The notes: generated by a model from the sequence alone, not told the origin. A stretch of DNA of 64,000 nucleotides from Sporosarcina ureae (GCF_002101375.1 NZ_CP015207.1:982001-1046000), one strand, 5' to 3'; positions 24,879 through 33,520 are shown, counted from the first letter of the stretch. Numbers and translations: made by a program.

Positions 24879-26213
24879 TTACTTTGAACCCGCCCTAAAT
24901 CCTGATTTATCATAACCGTATTTGTCATAACCACTTCGATCATAGCCAAGCTTATTGAAACCTTTTCGGTCATAGCGGTCCGCATCATAGCCCGACTTAT
25001 CATACCCCTGATCATCCCGGTCCGTTCCATTTCGATGGAGTCCTTGCGGAGTGAAGCCATTGCAGTCGAATCCTTTGGTATCATATTTTGTACCATTGGC
25101 ATGTTTGCCATCCCGATTAAAACCATAGCGATCATAACCGAATCGGTTGTAGCCTTCTTTATTAAAACCGTTCTTATCATAACCTTGTAGATTAAAACCT
25201 TTTTTATCATACCCTTGTCGATTTCGACCATTCTTCCCAAAACCTTCTCGATCGACGCCTGCTTTATTAAAGCCATCTCGATTATAACCTTCTCGGTCTA
25301 TACCCTGTTTATTGAAACCTTGGGCATCATATCCTTCCGAATCATAACCAAGCGAATTCAAGCCTGATGCATCGTATCCCGCTCGGTCAAAGCCATCACG
25401 ATTGTAACCGTGCTGATCATAACCTTCTTCATCATACGTCTTTTCACTAATATGTGCGCCATCGCGGGTAAACCCTTCACGATTGTATCCTCTTTTATTG
25501 AAACCTTGTGCATCATAGCCTGCTTGATCAAAGCCGTGGTCATCGAACGGACTATTATTTAAATGAACACCTTGAAAATCAAAGCCTTTGCTGTCATACA
25601 TCGTACCGTTCATATGCTTGCGATCACGATTAAATCCTCGTTTATCATAGCCGAATTTATTATAGCCTTGGCGATTAAAACCGTTCTTATCGTAACCTAG
25701 CTTATTAAATCCATCCGTTCCATACCCTTGCGCACTCACACCGTATTTATTGAAACCGTACTTGTCATACCCTTGCTTATTGAAACCCGCACGGTTGAAG
25801 CCATGGACGTCATAACCGTCTCTGTTATAGCCATTCTTGTGAAAGCCTTGTCGATTGAAACCATCTACTTTATAGCCTTCTCTGTCATACCCTTGGACGT
25901 TATAACCGCTTTTATTATACCCGTCTGCATCATAACCATAACGATCATAACCCGTTCGATCAAAGCCCGCTTTATTATAGCCTGTGGCCCTAAATCCTTC
26001 TTTGTCATAGCCTTGATTATTATAGCCGTTTTTGTCAAAGCCCTGTGCATCAAAGCCATACTTATCAAAACCACTGGCATTAAATCCTTGTTCATTAAAC
26101 CCATGACGATCATAACCAAACTTATTAAAGCCGCGTCTGTCAAAACCTTCACTATTGTAAATTGTCGTATCTCGTTCTATGTTTTTATCTCTTAACGGAT
26201 CCCCATAATTCAT
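24879..26213 (-). CDS. G[FY][DN]xx pentapeptide tandem-repeat protein
   Basis: 444 residues from the ATG at 26213 (CGGAGG 6 bases upstream; the in-frame GTG at 26228 overlaps that site). Almost the whole protein is a five-residue tandem repeat, Gly-[Phe/Tyr]-[Asp/Asn]-x-x, about 70 times, for example GFNKF GYDRH GFNEQ. The array is broken three or four times by a related insert of the form RDGxHxNGTxYDxxG. No signal peptide, sortase motif or membrane segment is visible. It ends GFRAGSK. The regular aromatic-Gly spacing suggests an extended structural or adhesive fibre, perhaps spore-associated, but I recognise no characterised family. Confidence 0.8.
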   Translation of the reverse strand: MNYGDPLRDKNIERDTTIYNSEGFDRRGFNKFGYDRHGFNEQGFNASGFDKYGFDAQGFDKNGYNNQGYDKEGFRATGYNKAGFDRTGYDRYGYDADGYNKSGYNVQGYDREGYKVDGFNRQGFHKNGYNRDGYDVHGFNRAGFNKQGYDKYGFNKYGVSAQGYGTDGFNKLGYDKNGFNRQGYNKFGYDKRGFNRDRKHMNGTMYDSKGFDFQGVHLNNSPFDDHGFDQAGYDAQGFNKRGYNREGFTRDGAHISEKTYDEEGYDQHGYNRDGFDRAGYDASGLNSLGYDSEGYDAQGFNKQGIDREGYNRDGFNKAGVDREGFGKNGRNRQGYDKKGFNLQGYDKNGFNKEGYNRFGYDRYGFNRDGKHANGTKYDTKGFDCNGFTPQGLHRNGTDRDDQGYDKSGYDADRYDRKGFNKLGYDRSGYDKYGYDKSGFRAGSK

Positions 26214-26377
26214 GTCGTACCTCCGCACACTATGTTATCGAATTCACTCTCTCTATGCATCATACTACAAAAAGAGGGTAAACTCACCAAGTTTTGCAAG
26301 GTGATCGGTGAAGTGTGGTGATTTAACCCGAACTAGAGAGTATATATATGACTTACTATGCAGTGTAGTGGGTAGAG

Positions 26378-27298
26378 CTATTCCTTAAACATATGCTTCT
26401 TATGCCATTTCAAATACGGCTTGTTCTTCTCCGTTCGGTTCACTCTCATCTTGCTATGCAATCCATACTTCTCATAATCCCCTTCAGGAATGCTAGATGA
26501 AATATGAATCGTACCTGTTCCGTCAAACGCAATGAAGCCGTTATGATAGAGCGCATCATGATTGCGACAGAGAAGGACGCCGTTGTTCGGATCGATGCGT
26601 TCGTTATTGGTGCAATCTTTCCATGGTTTAGCGTAGCTAGCTTGCAATAATTCCGGTAGCCCGATATCGCATAGAGCGCACTGATCATTCCATAGCTGCA
26701 TGAGCTCGTTGCGGAAACGCTGATGGCCCATTCGCACTTTCGTTTTCGTTTCCGATTCGGATTCAGCAAGTACCGGAATGAGGAAATCATGCTCCGTCTT
26801 CTGAACGGTCCCCATGACGAACTCCAGTTGTTCCTCATCGATTTCATAAATATTTAAATCTGCAATCAACTCAACTAATTTAATAGTCAGTTCTTCATTG
26901 CATGGGAAGAGATAGCCTTGATTTCCATTGCCGTTCTCTTGAAACGCAGAATACTTAATCGGCAATAATGGTAGAAGTTCATCTAAACAATCCACAATCG
27001 TTAACGGTTGATCGAGTTCGTGATACTCCACTTCCACTAAGTACCCATTGGCGTCTTCACTGGCTGCCAAGGGAATCGCAGACGGCTTTCGCTCCTCGCG
27101 GTAACTGGACTTCGCTACACTTATGGCGACTATATCCCCTTTTACATAATGAAAAATACGGTCTCCTTCACGCACTTCTTTCATCCGTTCCCAAAAATGA
27201 TGAACATTGCCTATACTGTCTTGCTGCAATGACCAAAGCACACCTAACTCTTTCTCTTCATCGTATGTCCGTCCTTGCATAACGATATAACTTTGCAT
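26378..27298 (-). CDS. EVE-like / HNH endonuclease, candidate modification-dependent nuclease
   Basis: 306 residues. The N-terminal 75 residues (YIVMQGRTYDEEKELGVLWS; GDRIFHYVKGDIVAISVAKS) resemble an EVE/PUA-type domain that reads modified bases. The C-terminal HNH domain has Cys207-x2-Cys210, ASYAKPW (220-226), IDPNNGVLLCRNHDALYHNGFI, with the Asn and second His present. Most relatives have ASHIxPW; here the His is Tyr222, so activity is uncertain. The combination fits type IV (McrA-like) restriction of modified DNA. No methylase is adjacent. Confidence 0.75.
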   Translation of the reverse strand: MQSYIVMQGRTYDEEKELGVLWSLQQDSIGNVHHFWERMKEVREGDRIFHYVKGDIVAISVAKSSYREERKPSAIPLAASEDANGYLVEVEYHELDQPLTIVDCLDELLPLLPIKYSAFQENGNGNQGYLFPCNEELTIKLVELIADLNIYEIDEEQLEFVMGTVQKTEHDFLIPVLAESESETKTKVRMGHQRFRNELMQLWNDQCALCDIGLPELLQASYAKPWKDCTNNERIDPNNGVLLCRNHDALYHNGFIAFDGTGTIHISSSIPEGDYEKYGLHSKMRVNRTEKNKPYLKWHKKHMFKE

Positions 27299-27692
27299 CG
27301 TGCTTCACTCCTTTGCGAACTGATGTATTTCTTCTCTCTTGATTATAACGAAACTGACTACCTTTCAACAGCCGATTGATTAATCGCATGGCGTTACCTT
27401 TCTATTCAGTTAAAACAATGACTAGTGAAATACAAAATTCTCAGACATTTACGCTAGATAAAACTTTTTACTTAGTTCATTCTTTAATAAGGTCTCCCAC
27501 TCCTTACGAATATGAGGGACTACTACATTGTAATGCGGTTATTTTATCTGCTTCAGCGTTACGAAATGTCCATTCATTTGAATCACAACAGCTCTTCATG
27601 CAACTAAGCCCCCTCTATATGCAGGTCACTGTAAAAGCTATTGTTCGATTTCCATGACCGTGATACGATTCAGCCATGAAGACTAACTGGGG
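27299..27692. other. Intergenic region upstream of the LytTR-ABC cassette
   Basis: About 390 bases between divergent genes. A 93-codon frame at 27376-27657 lacks a ribosome binding site and has unusual composition, so I do not call it. This stretch should hold the promoter and LytTR target sites of the cassette, but no clear direct repeats are evident. Confidence 0.4.
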
Positions 27693-28139
27693 GTGACGAC
27701 CATACGGCTGAAAATTGAAGAATCCACTAAATTTCAGGAGATTGAAATCACCATTAAATGTCCTGAATTGGATGAACGCTTATCCCGGCTTATCCAGCAG
27801 ATCAATCAAATGATGTATAGCTTTACAGTTACACAAGATGACGCTGTGTATTCGATACAATCCAGTGATGTTCTATATATCGAGACAGTGGACAATGCCT
27901 CTTTTTTATACACACAAGAAGACGTCTATGAAAGCGAACTAAAGCTTTATGAATTTGAGAATCAATTGAAAAATACACGATTTCTACGAGTCAGCAAACA
28001 TATGATAGTCAATACATCCAAAATAGAAAGTGTGCGTGCGTTATTGAATGGGCGATTTGAAGCCACCTTAGAAAACGGTGAAATGATCATCGTGAATCGA
28101 CACTACGCAAAAATATTCCGAAAGCATTTCCTAGGATGA
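27693..28139 (+). CDS. LytTR-family DNA-binding regulator
   Basis: 148 residues. The C-terminal LytTR domain is clear: VYSIQSSDVLYIETVDNASFLYT, LKNTRFLRVSKHMIVNTSKIESV, and NRHYAKIFRKHFLG at the end. There is no receiver domain, as in regulators that pair with DUF3021 membrane proteins. The start is uncertain: the GTG at 27693 sits inside the best ribosome binding site (GGGGGTGA), which points to a rare ATA start at 27702. It is followed at once by the DUF3021 gene and an ABC exporter, which it probably controls. Confidence 0.88.
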   Translation: MTTIRLKIEESTKFQEIEITIKCPELDERLSRLIQQINQMMYSFTVTQDDAVYSIQSSDVLYIETVDNASFLYTQEDVYESELKLYEFENQLKNTRFLRVSKHMIVNTSKIESVRALLNGRFEATLENGEMIIVNRHYAKIFRKHFLG

Positions 28140-28140
28140 G

Positions 28141-28572
28141 GTGATCCAGTTGAAAAATCTTTTACTCTATATAAGCGGGGCTTGCTTCGCATTTACATTC
28201 AGCACGATCGTCTACTCTTTATTCCGGTTACTTGGGATCTTCCCTCCACTGACAGAAAAGATGACTCTTTCCATACTAGTCATTTCTATCATCATTACGA
28301 TTCTTATTTTTCTTTCACATCAATTACCAATAGAGAATCCGATATGGGTGTATGTGCTAGAAGCTAGCTGTGTCGTGACTGTGATGATCGTAGCCGGTGC
28401 ATTTTTCGACTTATATCCTTTCGGGTTGTATAACCTAGTGATGGCTGTACTAGTGGGGCTTATTGCGTATGGTTCTGTTATTGTACTGATTTACTTGAAC
28501 AATAAAGCAGACGAGTTAAAAATAAATCACACGATCTTGCAGAGGAGGAATCGGGATGCAAACGATCATTGA
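28141..28572 (+). CDS. DUF3021 family four-helix membrane protein
   Basis: 143 residues from a GTG at 28141, or from a TTG at 28150 that better fits the GAGGTGATCC site. Four hydrophobic helices are predicted (about 7-30, 40-60, 68-92, 98-120), as in DUF3021 proteins that accompany LytTR regulators and may restrain them at the membrane. The gene begins one base after the regulator stop and overlaps the ABC ATPase gene by 17 bases. Confidence 0.85.
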   Translation: MIQLKNLLLYISGACFAFTFSTIVYSLFRLLGIFPPLTEKMTLSILVISIIITILIFLSHQLPIENPIWVYVLEASCVVTVMIVAGAFFDLYPFGLYNLVMAVLVGLIAYGSVIVLIYLNNKADELKINHTILQRRNRDANDH

Positions 28573-29467
28573 AGTGGAAAATGTCAGTAAATCTTTCGGT
28601 CATGTGAAAGCAGTTGACGAGTTGAATTTCTACGTGACAAAAGGAAGTCTATTCTCATTTCTTGGAACGAACGGTGCCGGAAAATCTACCGTGATTTCTA
28701 TTATTTTAACTGTGCTCCAACCGGACAGCGGCTCCGTAACGGTCAACGGATATACGGTTGGTAAAGAAGATGAATTCATTCGAAAAGAGATCGGAGTCGT
28801 CTTCCAAGAAAGCTTGTTAGATCCACTATTGTCTGTACAAGAGAACTTGGCAATTCGTGCACAATTATATGGAATGGCGAAGCATGAAATACTGTCTGCC
28901 ATACAGCGATGCGCTGAAATTGTAGATATTCATTCCATCTTAAAGCAACGATACGGCAAATTATCTGGCGGCCAGAAGCGAAGAGTCGATATCGCACGTG
29001 CCCTTCTCCATCAACCCAAAATTTTGTTGCTCGATGAACCGACAACAGGACTCGATCCTCAAAGTCGTCAGCAAATCTGGAAAATGATCGGACACTTACA
29101 AAAAGAGCATGGTATGACCGTTTTTCTGACGACACATTATATAGAAGAAGCCGCGAATTCGGATTTTGTTATAGTCATAAAAGAAGGACGGATTATCGCC
29201 AAAGGCACTCCGATTGATTTAAAACAGCAATACTCTGCTGATCGCTTATTCATTACGACAACCGATCACACTGCACTGTGCACGCAATTTCTACATGATC
29301 ATGTGCTGTTTCAAGAAGAAACTGGCGGATACACAATCGATTTACCGAATACGATAGCAGCTATTCCTATGTTACATACATACCAATCGCTTATTACGTC
29401 TTTTGAAGTACGAAAATCTAGTTTGGATGATGTCTTTATCCGTATTCATGATCGAGAGGGTGTGTAG
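28556..29467 (+). CDS. ABC transporter ATP-binding protein (ABC-2 exporter type)
   Basis: 303 residues with AGGAGGAAT upstream. Walker A GTNGAGKST, Q-loop VFQES, signature LSGGQKRR, Walker B ILLLDEPTTGLDP and H-loop TTHY are all present, followed by a C-terminal extension. The family exports drugs, antibiotics or lipids. It is paired with the permease that begins 3 bases after its stop. Confidence 0.93.
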   Translation: MQTIIEVENVSKSFGHVKAVDELNFYVTKGSLFSFLGTNGAGKSTVISIILTVLQPDSGSVTVNGYTVGKEDEFIRKEIGVVFQESLLDPLLSVQENLAIRAQLYGMAKHEILSAIQRCAEIVDIHSILKQRYGKLSGGQKRRVDIARALLHQPKILLLDEPTTGLDPQSRQQIWKMIGHLQKEHGMTVFLTTHYIEEAANSDFVIVIKEGRIIAKGTPIDLKQQYSADRLFITTTDHTALCTQFLHDHVLFQEETGGYTIDLPNTIAAIPMLHTYQSLITSFEVRKSSLDDVFIRIHDREGV

Positions 29468-29470
29468 ACG

Positions 29471-30325
29471 ATGCTAGTTTTCGCTAAAAGGAATGTACTG
29501 CTCTATTTTCGGGATAAGTCTGCAGTGTTTTTCTCATTGCTAGCTGTGTTCATCTTGATTGCACTCTATGTATTCTTTCTTGGTGATCTGATCGCGGATG
29601 GAGTGCCAGACTTTCCAGCAAAGCATTGGCTGTTGCTGTCTTGGATTATTGCGGGGATCGTCACGGTTACGAGTGTGACGACCACATTAGGCGCATTCAG
29701 TGTGATGGTAAACGACCAAGCAACCAATGCCTATAAAGATTTCCGTGTCACACCAATTAAACAATCCGTATTACTCGGTGGCTATATAATTAGCTCACTC
29801 TCCATAGGATTTCTGATGTGCAGTATGACTCTTCTTGTAGCAAACGCTATGCTTTTCGCCACTGGGGAGCCGGTACTTTCATTCATACAAATCATTCAAT
29901 CGGTAGGCGTCATATTTCTAGCCGTTTTGACTGCTGGTTCCATGATCTCTCTACTCGTTATTTTCTTTAAAACCTCCCCTGCATTCGCTGCGGCAAGCAC
30001 AGTAATTGGTACATTAGTCGGTTTTCTTACAGGTATCTACATTCCAATCGGCACTTTACCTGCCTACTTACAAAGTTTGATACACATCTTCCCCATCTCA
30101 CATATCGCTGCTTTGCTTCGCCAAATTCTCATGGACGCTCCTATGGCCGAAGCATTCGCTCAAGCACCCGTTGAAGTGAAAGAAAGCTTTCAGTTGAATA
30201 TGGGCGTGTTCTTCAAAGTAAATGGATGGCAAATCTCTCCATTCGTCAGTGTCGTGTATCTCTTACTAATCACCATCATTTTCTTTATACTTTCAGTGAG
30301 TGTGATGAAATATAGTAGAAGATAA
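29471..30325 (+). CDS. ABC-2 type permease
   Basis: 284 residues with six predicted helices in the ABC-2 arrangement: an N-terminal amphipathic stretch (FAKRNVLLYFRDKSAVFF), TM1 near residue 20, and a core of helices (GVIFLAVLTAGSMISLLVIFF; ASTVIGTLVGFLTGIYIP). It completes the LytTR-DUF3021-ABC cassette, whose relatives answer envelope stress or antimicrobial peptides. The exported substrate cannot be predicted. Confidence 0.9.
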   Translation: MLVFAKRNVLLYFRDKSAVFFSLLAVFILIALYVFFLGDLIADGVPDFPAKHWLLLSWIIAGIVTVTSVTTTLGAFSVMVNDQATNAYKDFRVTPIKQSVLLGGYIISSLSIGFLMCSMTLLVANAMLFATGEPVLSFIQIIQSVGVIFLAVLTAGSMISLLVIFFKTSPAFAAASTVIGTLVGFLTGIYIPIGTLPAYLQSLIHIFPISHIAALLRQILMDAPMAEAFAQAPVEVKESFQLNMGVFFKVNGWQISPFVSVVYLLLITIIFFILSVSVMKYSRR

Positions 30326-30423
30326 GTATTAAACCATTAAACGGTATCCACTCCATAAACAATTCAGAATGTTTATGCTATGATACGCATAACCAATATC
30401 ACTCTAGTAAAAGAGGTGAATGA

Positions 30424-30975
30424 ATGGATTTCATTGCTTGGACGATTATTGCTTGTGAAATAGGCTTTTGGGTCGTTATTCTTGCGGGCCTCATTACACG
30501 ATATGTATGTAATAAAAAACGGCTCGGTTTGTTTTTTCTAGCGTTAACACCAGTCATCGATTTACTATTGTTAGTCGTCACGGCTTCCGATCTTTATAAT
30601 GGCGCTGTGGCTACACAAGTTCATGCCATTGCGGCGATTTATCTCGGCGTATCAATCGCATTCGGAAAAAGTATGATTCGCTGGGCGGATGAACGCTTTC
30701 TTTACTACGTCAAGAAGCAAGGCACAAAACCAGCGAAGAAAACAGGATATGCACATGCACGCCATTCCGTGAAAGGTGCGTTGCAACATGTACTAGCGTT
30801 TATCATCGGTGGCGGGTTTTTGGTTGCAATGATTTACCTAATTGGAGATGCCAACAAAACGGAAGCACTCTCTCAAATGTTGAAGCTTTGGGCGCTCATC
30901 GTAGGCCTTGATATGGTGATCTCACTCTCCTACTTCATTTGGCCAAGGGCTGAAAAAGTTCAGCGGTATAGGTAA
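30424..30975 (+). CDS. Conserved integral membrane protein (YmcC-like)
   Basis: 183 residues with AAGAGGTG upstream. Five hydrophobic helices are predicted, with a conserved-looking cytoplasmic loop (AFGKSMIRWADERFLYYVKKQG) in the middle. From memory it resembles the uncharacterised B. subtilis membrane protein YmcC, which I could not verify. It lies about 100 bases after the ABC permease and has its own terminator, so it need not belong to the cassette. Confidence 0.75.
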   Translation: MDFIAWTIIACEIGFWVVILAGLITRYVCNKKRLGLFFLALTPVIDLLLLVVTASDLYNGAVATQVHAIAAIYLGVSIAFGKSMIRWADERFLYYVKKQGTKPAKKTGYAHARHSVKGALQHVLAFIIGGGFLVAMIYLIGDANKTEALSQMLKLWALIVGLDMVISLSYFIWPRAEKVQRYR

Positions 30976-31038
30976 CGTGCTGTTTTTATGGAGATATGGG
31001 TTTGGTACATGGAAAGAAACTATTAAATGCGTGGCAAA

Positions 31039-31078
31039 TGGGGACACGATTCGTGTATGAATCGGTGTCCTCTATTTT
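31039..31078 (+). terminator. Intrinsic terminator after membrane protein gene
   Basis: GGGGACACGATTC pairs with GAATCGGTGTCC around a 6-base loop, followed by TCTATTTTTATT. Confidence 0.75.
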
Positions 31079-31306
31079 TATTGTTGTATCAAAATTATAG
31101 ATGCATATCGATAGTAAATGGTCTTAATTTGCTTACTAATTGATGAATGGAATGGTTTCCTAGAATACATTTTTATGAAAATTAAAAACTTCGAAGTAGA
31201 AAAGGAATTTTATGCTAAAATGGATTATAAGAGGTTGGTTTATTAAGCAAGCGGCCAGATTACTTCAATAAAAGTTTATCTTGGATTTCGGAAGGGGTAA
31301 TAAAAT

Positions 31307-31753
31307 ATGATAGTAATAAGCGATAAAGACATAAAAGGCGAAGATTATCGTTCTCTAATTGAATTAGCCTTGAAAAAATGTGATACATTTGCATTTGTCA
31401 AGAGAAGAGATATGATGGCAGATGAAGAATTGGCAATGAAATACCATTATAAATTAGTTAGAAATATTCAAGAGGCATTTATTGAAAGGAAAGAACAATC
31501 AGAATGGGAAGTAACTAAACTTTTAGAAGCAACAGCGTATGTATTTTATTATGAGTTAAATGAACAAACAAAGCATTTTTTACAAACGAAAAGTAATTCA
31601 TTATTTGATTGGATTTCACCTTTACCAGAAGATTTAATGTTTTTTAGTGGAGATGATGTTTGGCTTGCAGTTTGTTCTCATGAACACTTTTTTGTTATTA
31701 GCGAGGAATTTAATGACTTTGATGACGTAATTAAATCTATAAAAAATGCTTAA
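31307..31753 (+). CDS. Hypothetical cytoplasmic protein
   Basis: 148 residues with GGAAGGGG upstream. The sequence is AT-rich and acidic (ALKKCDTFAFVKRRDMMADEELAMKYHYKLVRNIQEAF; FFSGDDVWLAVCSHEHFFVISEEFNDFDDVIKSIKNA). No motif, signal or membrane segment is seen. Codon use is more AT-rich than in neighbouring genes, which may indicate a different origin. I do not recognise the family. Confidence 0.7.
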   Translation: MIVISDKDIKGEDYRSLIELALKKCDTFAFVKRRDMMADEELAMKYHYKLVRNIQEAFIERKEQSEWEVTKLLEATAYVFYYELNEQTKHFLQTKSNSLFDWISPLPEDLMFFSGDDVWLAVCSHEHFFVISEEFNDFDDVIKSIKNA

Positions 31754-31806
31754 ATGATTCTCATGATAACTTATTGAACTAACGGGCGCATTACATGGAG
31801 ATCATT

Positions 31807-31835
31807 GAGCTGTTAAGACAGCTCTTATTCTAATT
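31807..31835 (+). terminator. Probable weak terminator after 31307 gene
   Basis: GAGCTGT / ACAGCTC with a 4-base TAAG loop, followed by the partly T-rich TTATTCTAATT. Confidence 0.5.
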
Positions 31836-31987
31836 CAATTAAAGGGACAGAATAGTAGTTAAAAAAGATTAGAACGTTGTCTGTGGATAAATATATGTAG
31901 TAAAATAGGAGTTTTATGGCGAACCATATATTTATTGCAAAAAAAGTGGATTAATATTCAAATAAATGAGTTATTGAGGTTTAGAAG

Positions 31988-32131
31988 ATGAAAAATAATA
32001 GAAAAAAACGAAACGGCTTTTTTAAAGATATCCTAATTGAGCTTAGGGATTCCATCTTATTTGAAGTGGCTTGGAACGTCTTGATGTTTATGCCAAGAAT
32101 GATAATTCGTTTAATAAAGAACATTTGGTAA
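31988..32131 (+). CDS. Small basic protein, 47 residues
   Basis: An ATG preceded by GAGG opens a 47-codon frame. The product has a Lys/Arg-rich N-terminus (KNNRKKRNG), then an amphipathic to hydrophobic helix (VAWNVLMFMPRMIIRLI) and ends in Trp. The length and pattern suggest a membrane-associated micropeptide. No named family is recognised. From 32132 to 32265 nothing certain is seen apart from a short gene-like fragment. Confidence 0.6.
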   Translation: MKNNRKKRNGFFKDILIELRDSILFEVAWNVLMFMPRMIIRLIKNIW

Positions 32132-32265
32132 AGTAGTTAATCGAAAGAATTTAGAAGAGTGCTGCATAATCCTCATCTGTAAAATCTAAGTCTTTCCCCT
32201 GACGTTCAAGTAAAAGCCTCAGAATTCATAAATTCAAAGACCCCAATATGTATTATAGAACCAAA

Positions 32266-32323
32266 ATAAAAGCCTACACCCCAATCTCTATTTTGTAAGT
32301 AGAGGCTGGAGGTTAGGCTTTTT
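32266..32323 (-). terminator. Intrinsic terminator of glyoxalase genes
   Basis: On the minus strand, AAGCCTAACCTCCAG pairs imperfectly with TTGGGGTGTAGGCTT, with an internal stem, followed by TTTATTTT. Confidence 0.65.
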
Positions 32324-32349
32324 ACAATCAGTATTGTATGTAGAACTTT

Positions 32350-32730
32350 TTAGTGCTTACGCTTAACTTCGATTCTATAGCCATCAGGGTCAGTAACAAA
32401 GAAGTAAGAAGGTGTTCCACCTGCAAGTCCTTTCAAGTCACCTGTTTCATAAGAAGAAGCTTTACAAATTTCATGCATTTTTTCTAAATCATCTACTGTT
32501 ACGCCTAAATGACTGAAACCATTTCCTATAACATATGGTTCTGCATCATAATTATACGTAAGTTCTATTTGTACGGAAGAACCTGGTGAATTTAGGTAGA
32601 TCAAATCAAATTTATGCTCAGGGAATTCTCTGCGACTGGCTACTTCAAAATCAAAAAGCTCCGTATAAAAATCTAAAGTAGCATCAATATCCCTAACGCG
32701 TAAACAAATTTCAACGAGTACTTGGTTCAT
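32350..32730 (-). CDS. VOC family glyoxalase I-like protein
   Basis: 126 residues from the ATG at 32730; the upstream in-frame ATG at 32739 overlaps the GGAGGATG site. Compared with E. coli GloA, three of four metal ligands are visible: Glu in IELTYN, His in FSHLGVTVDD and Glu in DPDGYRIEVKR. The first ligand, normally His in LHTMLRV, is Glu here (LVEICLRV). Glyoxalase I converts the thiol adduct of methylglyoxal to an acyl thiol. A glyoxalase II-like gene lies 88 bases upstream on the same strand, supporting a methylglyoxal detoxification unit. Confidence 0.87.
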   Translation of the reverse strand: MNQVLVEICLRVRDIDATLDFYTELFDFEVASRREFPEHKFDLIYLNSPGSSVQIELTYNYDAEPYVIGNGFSHLGVTVDDLEKMHEICKASSYETGDLKGLAGGTPSYFFVTDPDGYRIEVKRKH

Positions 32731-32818
32731 CACTATCATCCTCCATCATTTTATTGACCTTATCTTATCATAGATACTATATCAGTTCACTTTATGCGAT
32801 TGCATAAAGTTAGTTATC

Positions 32819-33520
32819 CTAGAAGTTATCACGCGCGTTACGTAATTCGATAAAGTCTTCCAATGTTTCCGCTTGCAGAAAGAGGTTAATTTCCTTCTCC
32901 CTGCCGATTGTTGTCGGAAGCGTTGGCTGTCCTTTCGCACGCAATTCCCGAACTTCTTCCAATGAGTTGGAGATTTTTTTATGATCGGGATGCATTTCGT
33001 ATGCAAAACGTAAATTAGTTTCGGTATACTCGTGACCCGGATAAACTTGTATATCATCATCCAAGCGCTTAAATTTCTGCAAAGTTTCATATTGAGATTC
33101 GTAATCGCCGGTAAAAACCCGACCACATCCTGCTGAAAACAAGGCATCCCCGCAAAAGAGATGATTTCCCATTAAAAAACTGATATGGCCATGCGTATGA
33201 CCTCCTGATTCGTAGACTTGGAAAGTTTGGCTCAACAAGTTAAAGGAGTCCCCTTCCTTTACAACACTATTCACCAAGTCTTTCGTTTCTTTCGGTCCAT
33301 AAACAAGACTTTCCGGATGACTCGCTAGAATCTCCCGTACCCCGCCAGTATGATCTTCATGCATATGAGTTAAAAGAATGGCCGCCAAACGAAGCTGCTT
33401 TTCTTCCAGGTAATCAAGGACACCTTTCGCTTCTCCTGGATCCACCACCACTACCTCTGTTTCTTCTTGAATGCACCATATATAATTATCAGAAAAGGCG
33501 TTGATTGGATGAATAATCAC
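32819..33520 (-). CDS. MBL-fold hydrolase, glyoxalase II-like
   Basis: 233 residues. The binuclear metal motif THMHEDHTGG and the downstream His/Asp ligands (SGGHTHGH, LFCGDALFSAGCGRVF, YPGHEYT) match hydroxyacylglutathione hydrolase. The C-terminal helical domain is present. Bacilli lack glutathione, so the thiol is probably bacillithiol, or the hydrolase accepts another acyl thiol. It precedes the glyoxalase I-like gene. Confidence 0.88.
   Translation of the reverse strand: MIIHPINAFSDNYIWCIQEETEVVVVDPGEAKGVLDYLEEKQLRLAAILLTHMHEDHTGGVREILASHPESLVYGPKETKDLVNSVVKEGDSFNLLSQTFQVYESGGHTHGHISFLMGNHLFCGDALFSAGCGRVFTGDYESQYETLQKFKRLDDDIQVYPGHEYTETNLRFAYEMHPDHKKISNSLEEVRELRAKGQPTLPTTIGREKEINLFLQAETLEDFIELRNARDNF

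Noticed and set aside
24866-26195. Other-frame ORFs on both strands across the pentapeptide-repeat gene
   Set aside because: They arise from the 15-base DNA periodicity; only the G[FY][DN]xx frame has a proper start site and sensible composition.
27376-27657. 93-codon plus-strand frame upstream of the LytTR gene
   Set aside because: No ribosome binding site, atypical composition and no recognisable protein pattern; it fills the regulatory region of the cassette.
30424-30975. Membership of the YmcC-like membrane gene in the LytTR-ABC cassette
   Set aside because: A separate ribosome binding site and gap of about 100 bases give no direct evidence for co-transcription; left as an independent gene.
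32151-32225. Minus-strand fragment reading RLLLERQGKDLDFTDEDYAALF then stop
   Set aside because: It looks like the C-terminus of a protein but has no start and a stop just upstream. Too short to assign; possibly a gene remnant.
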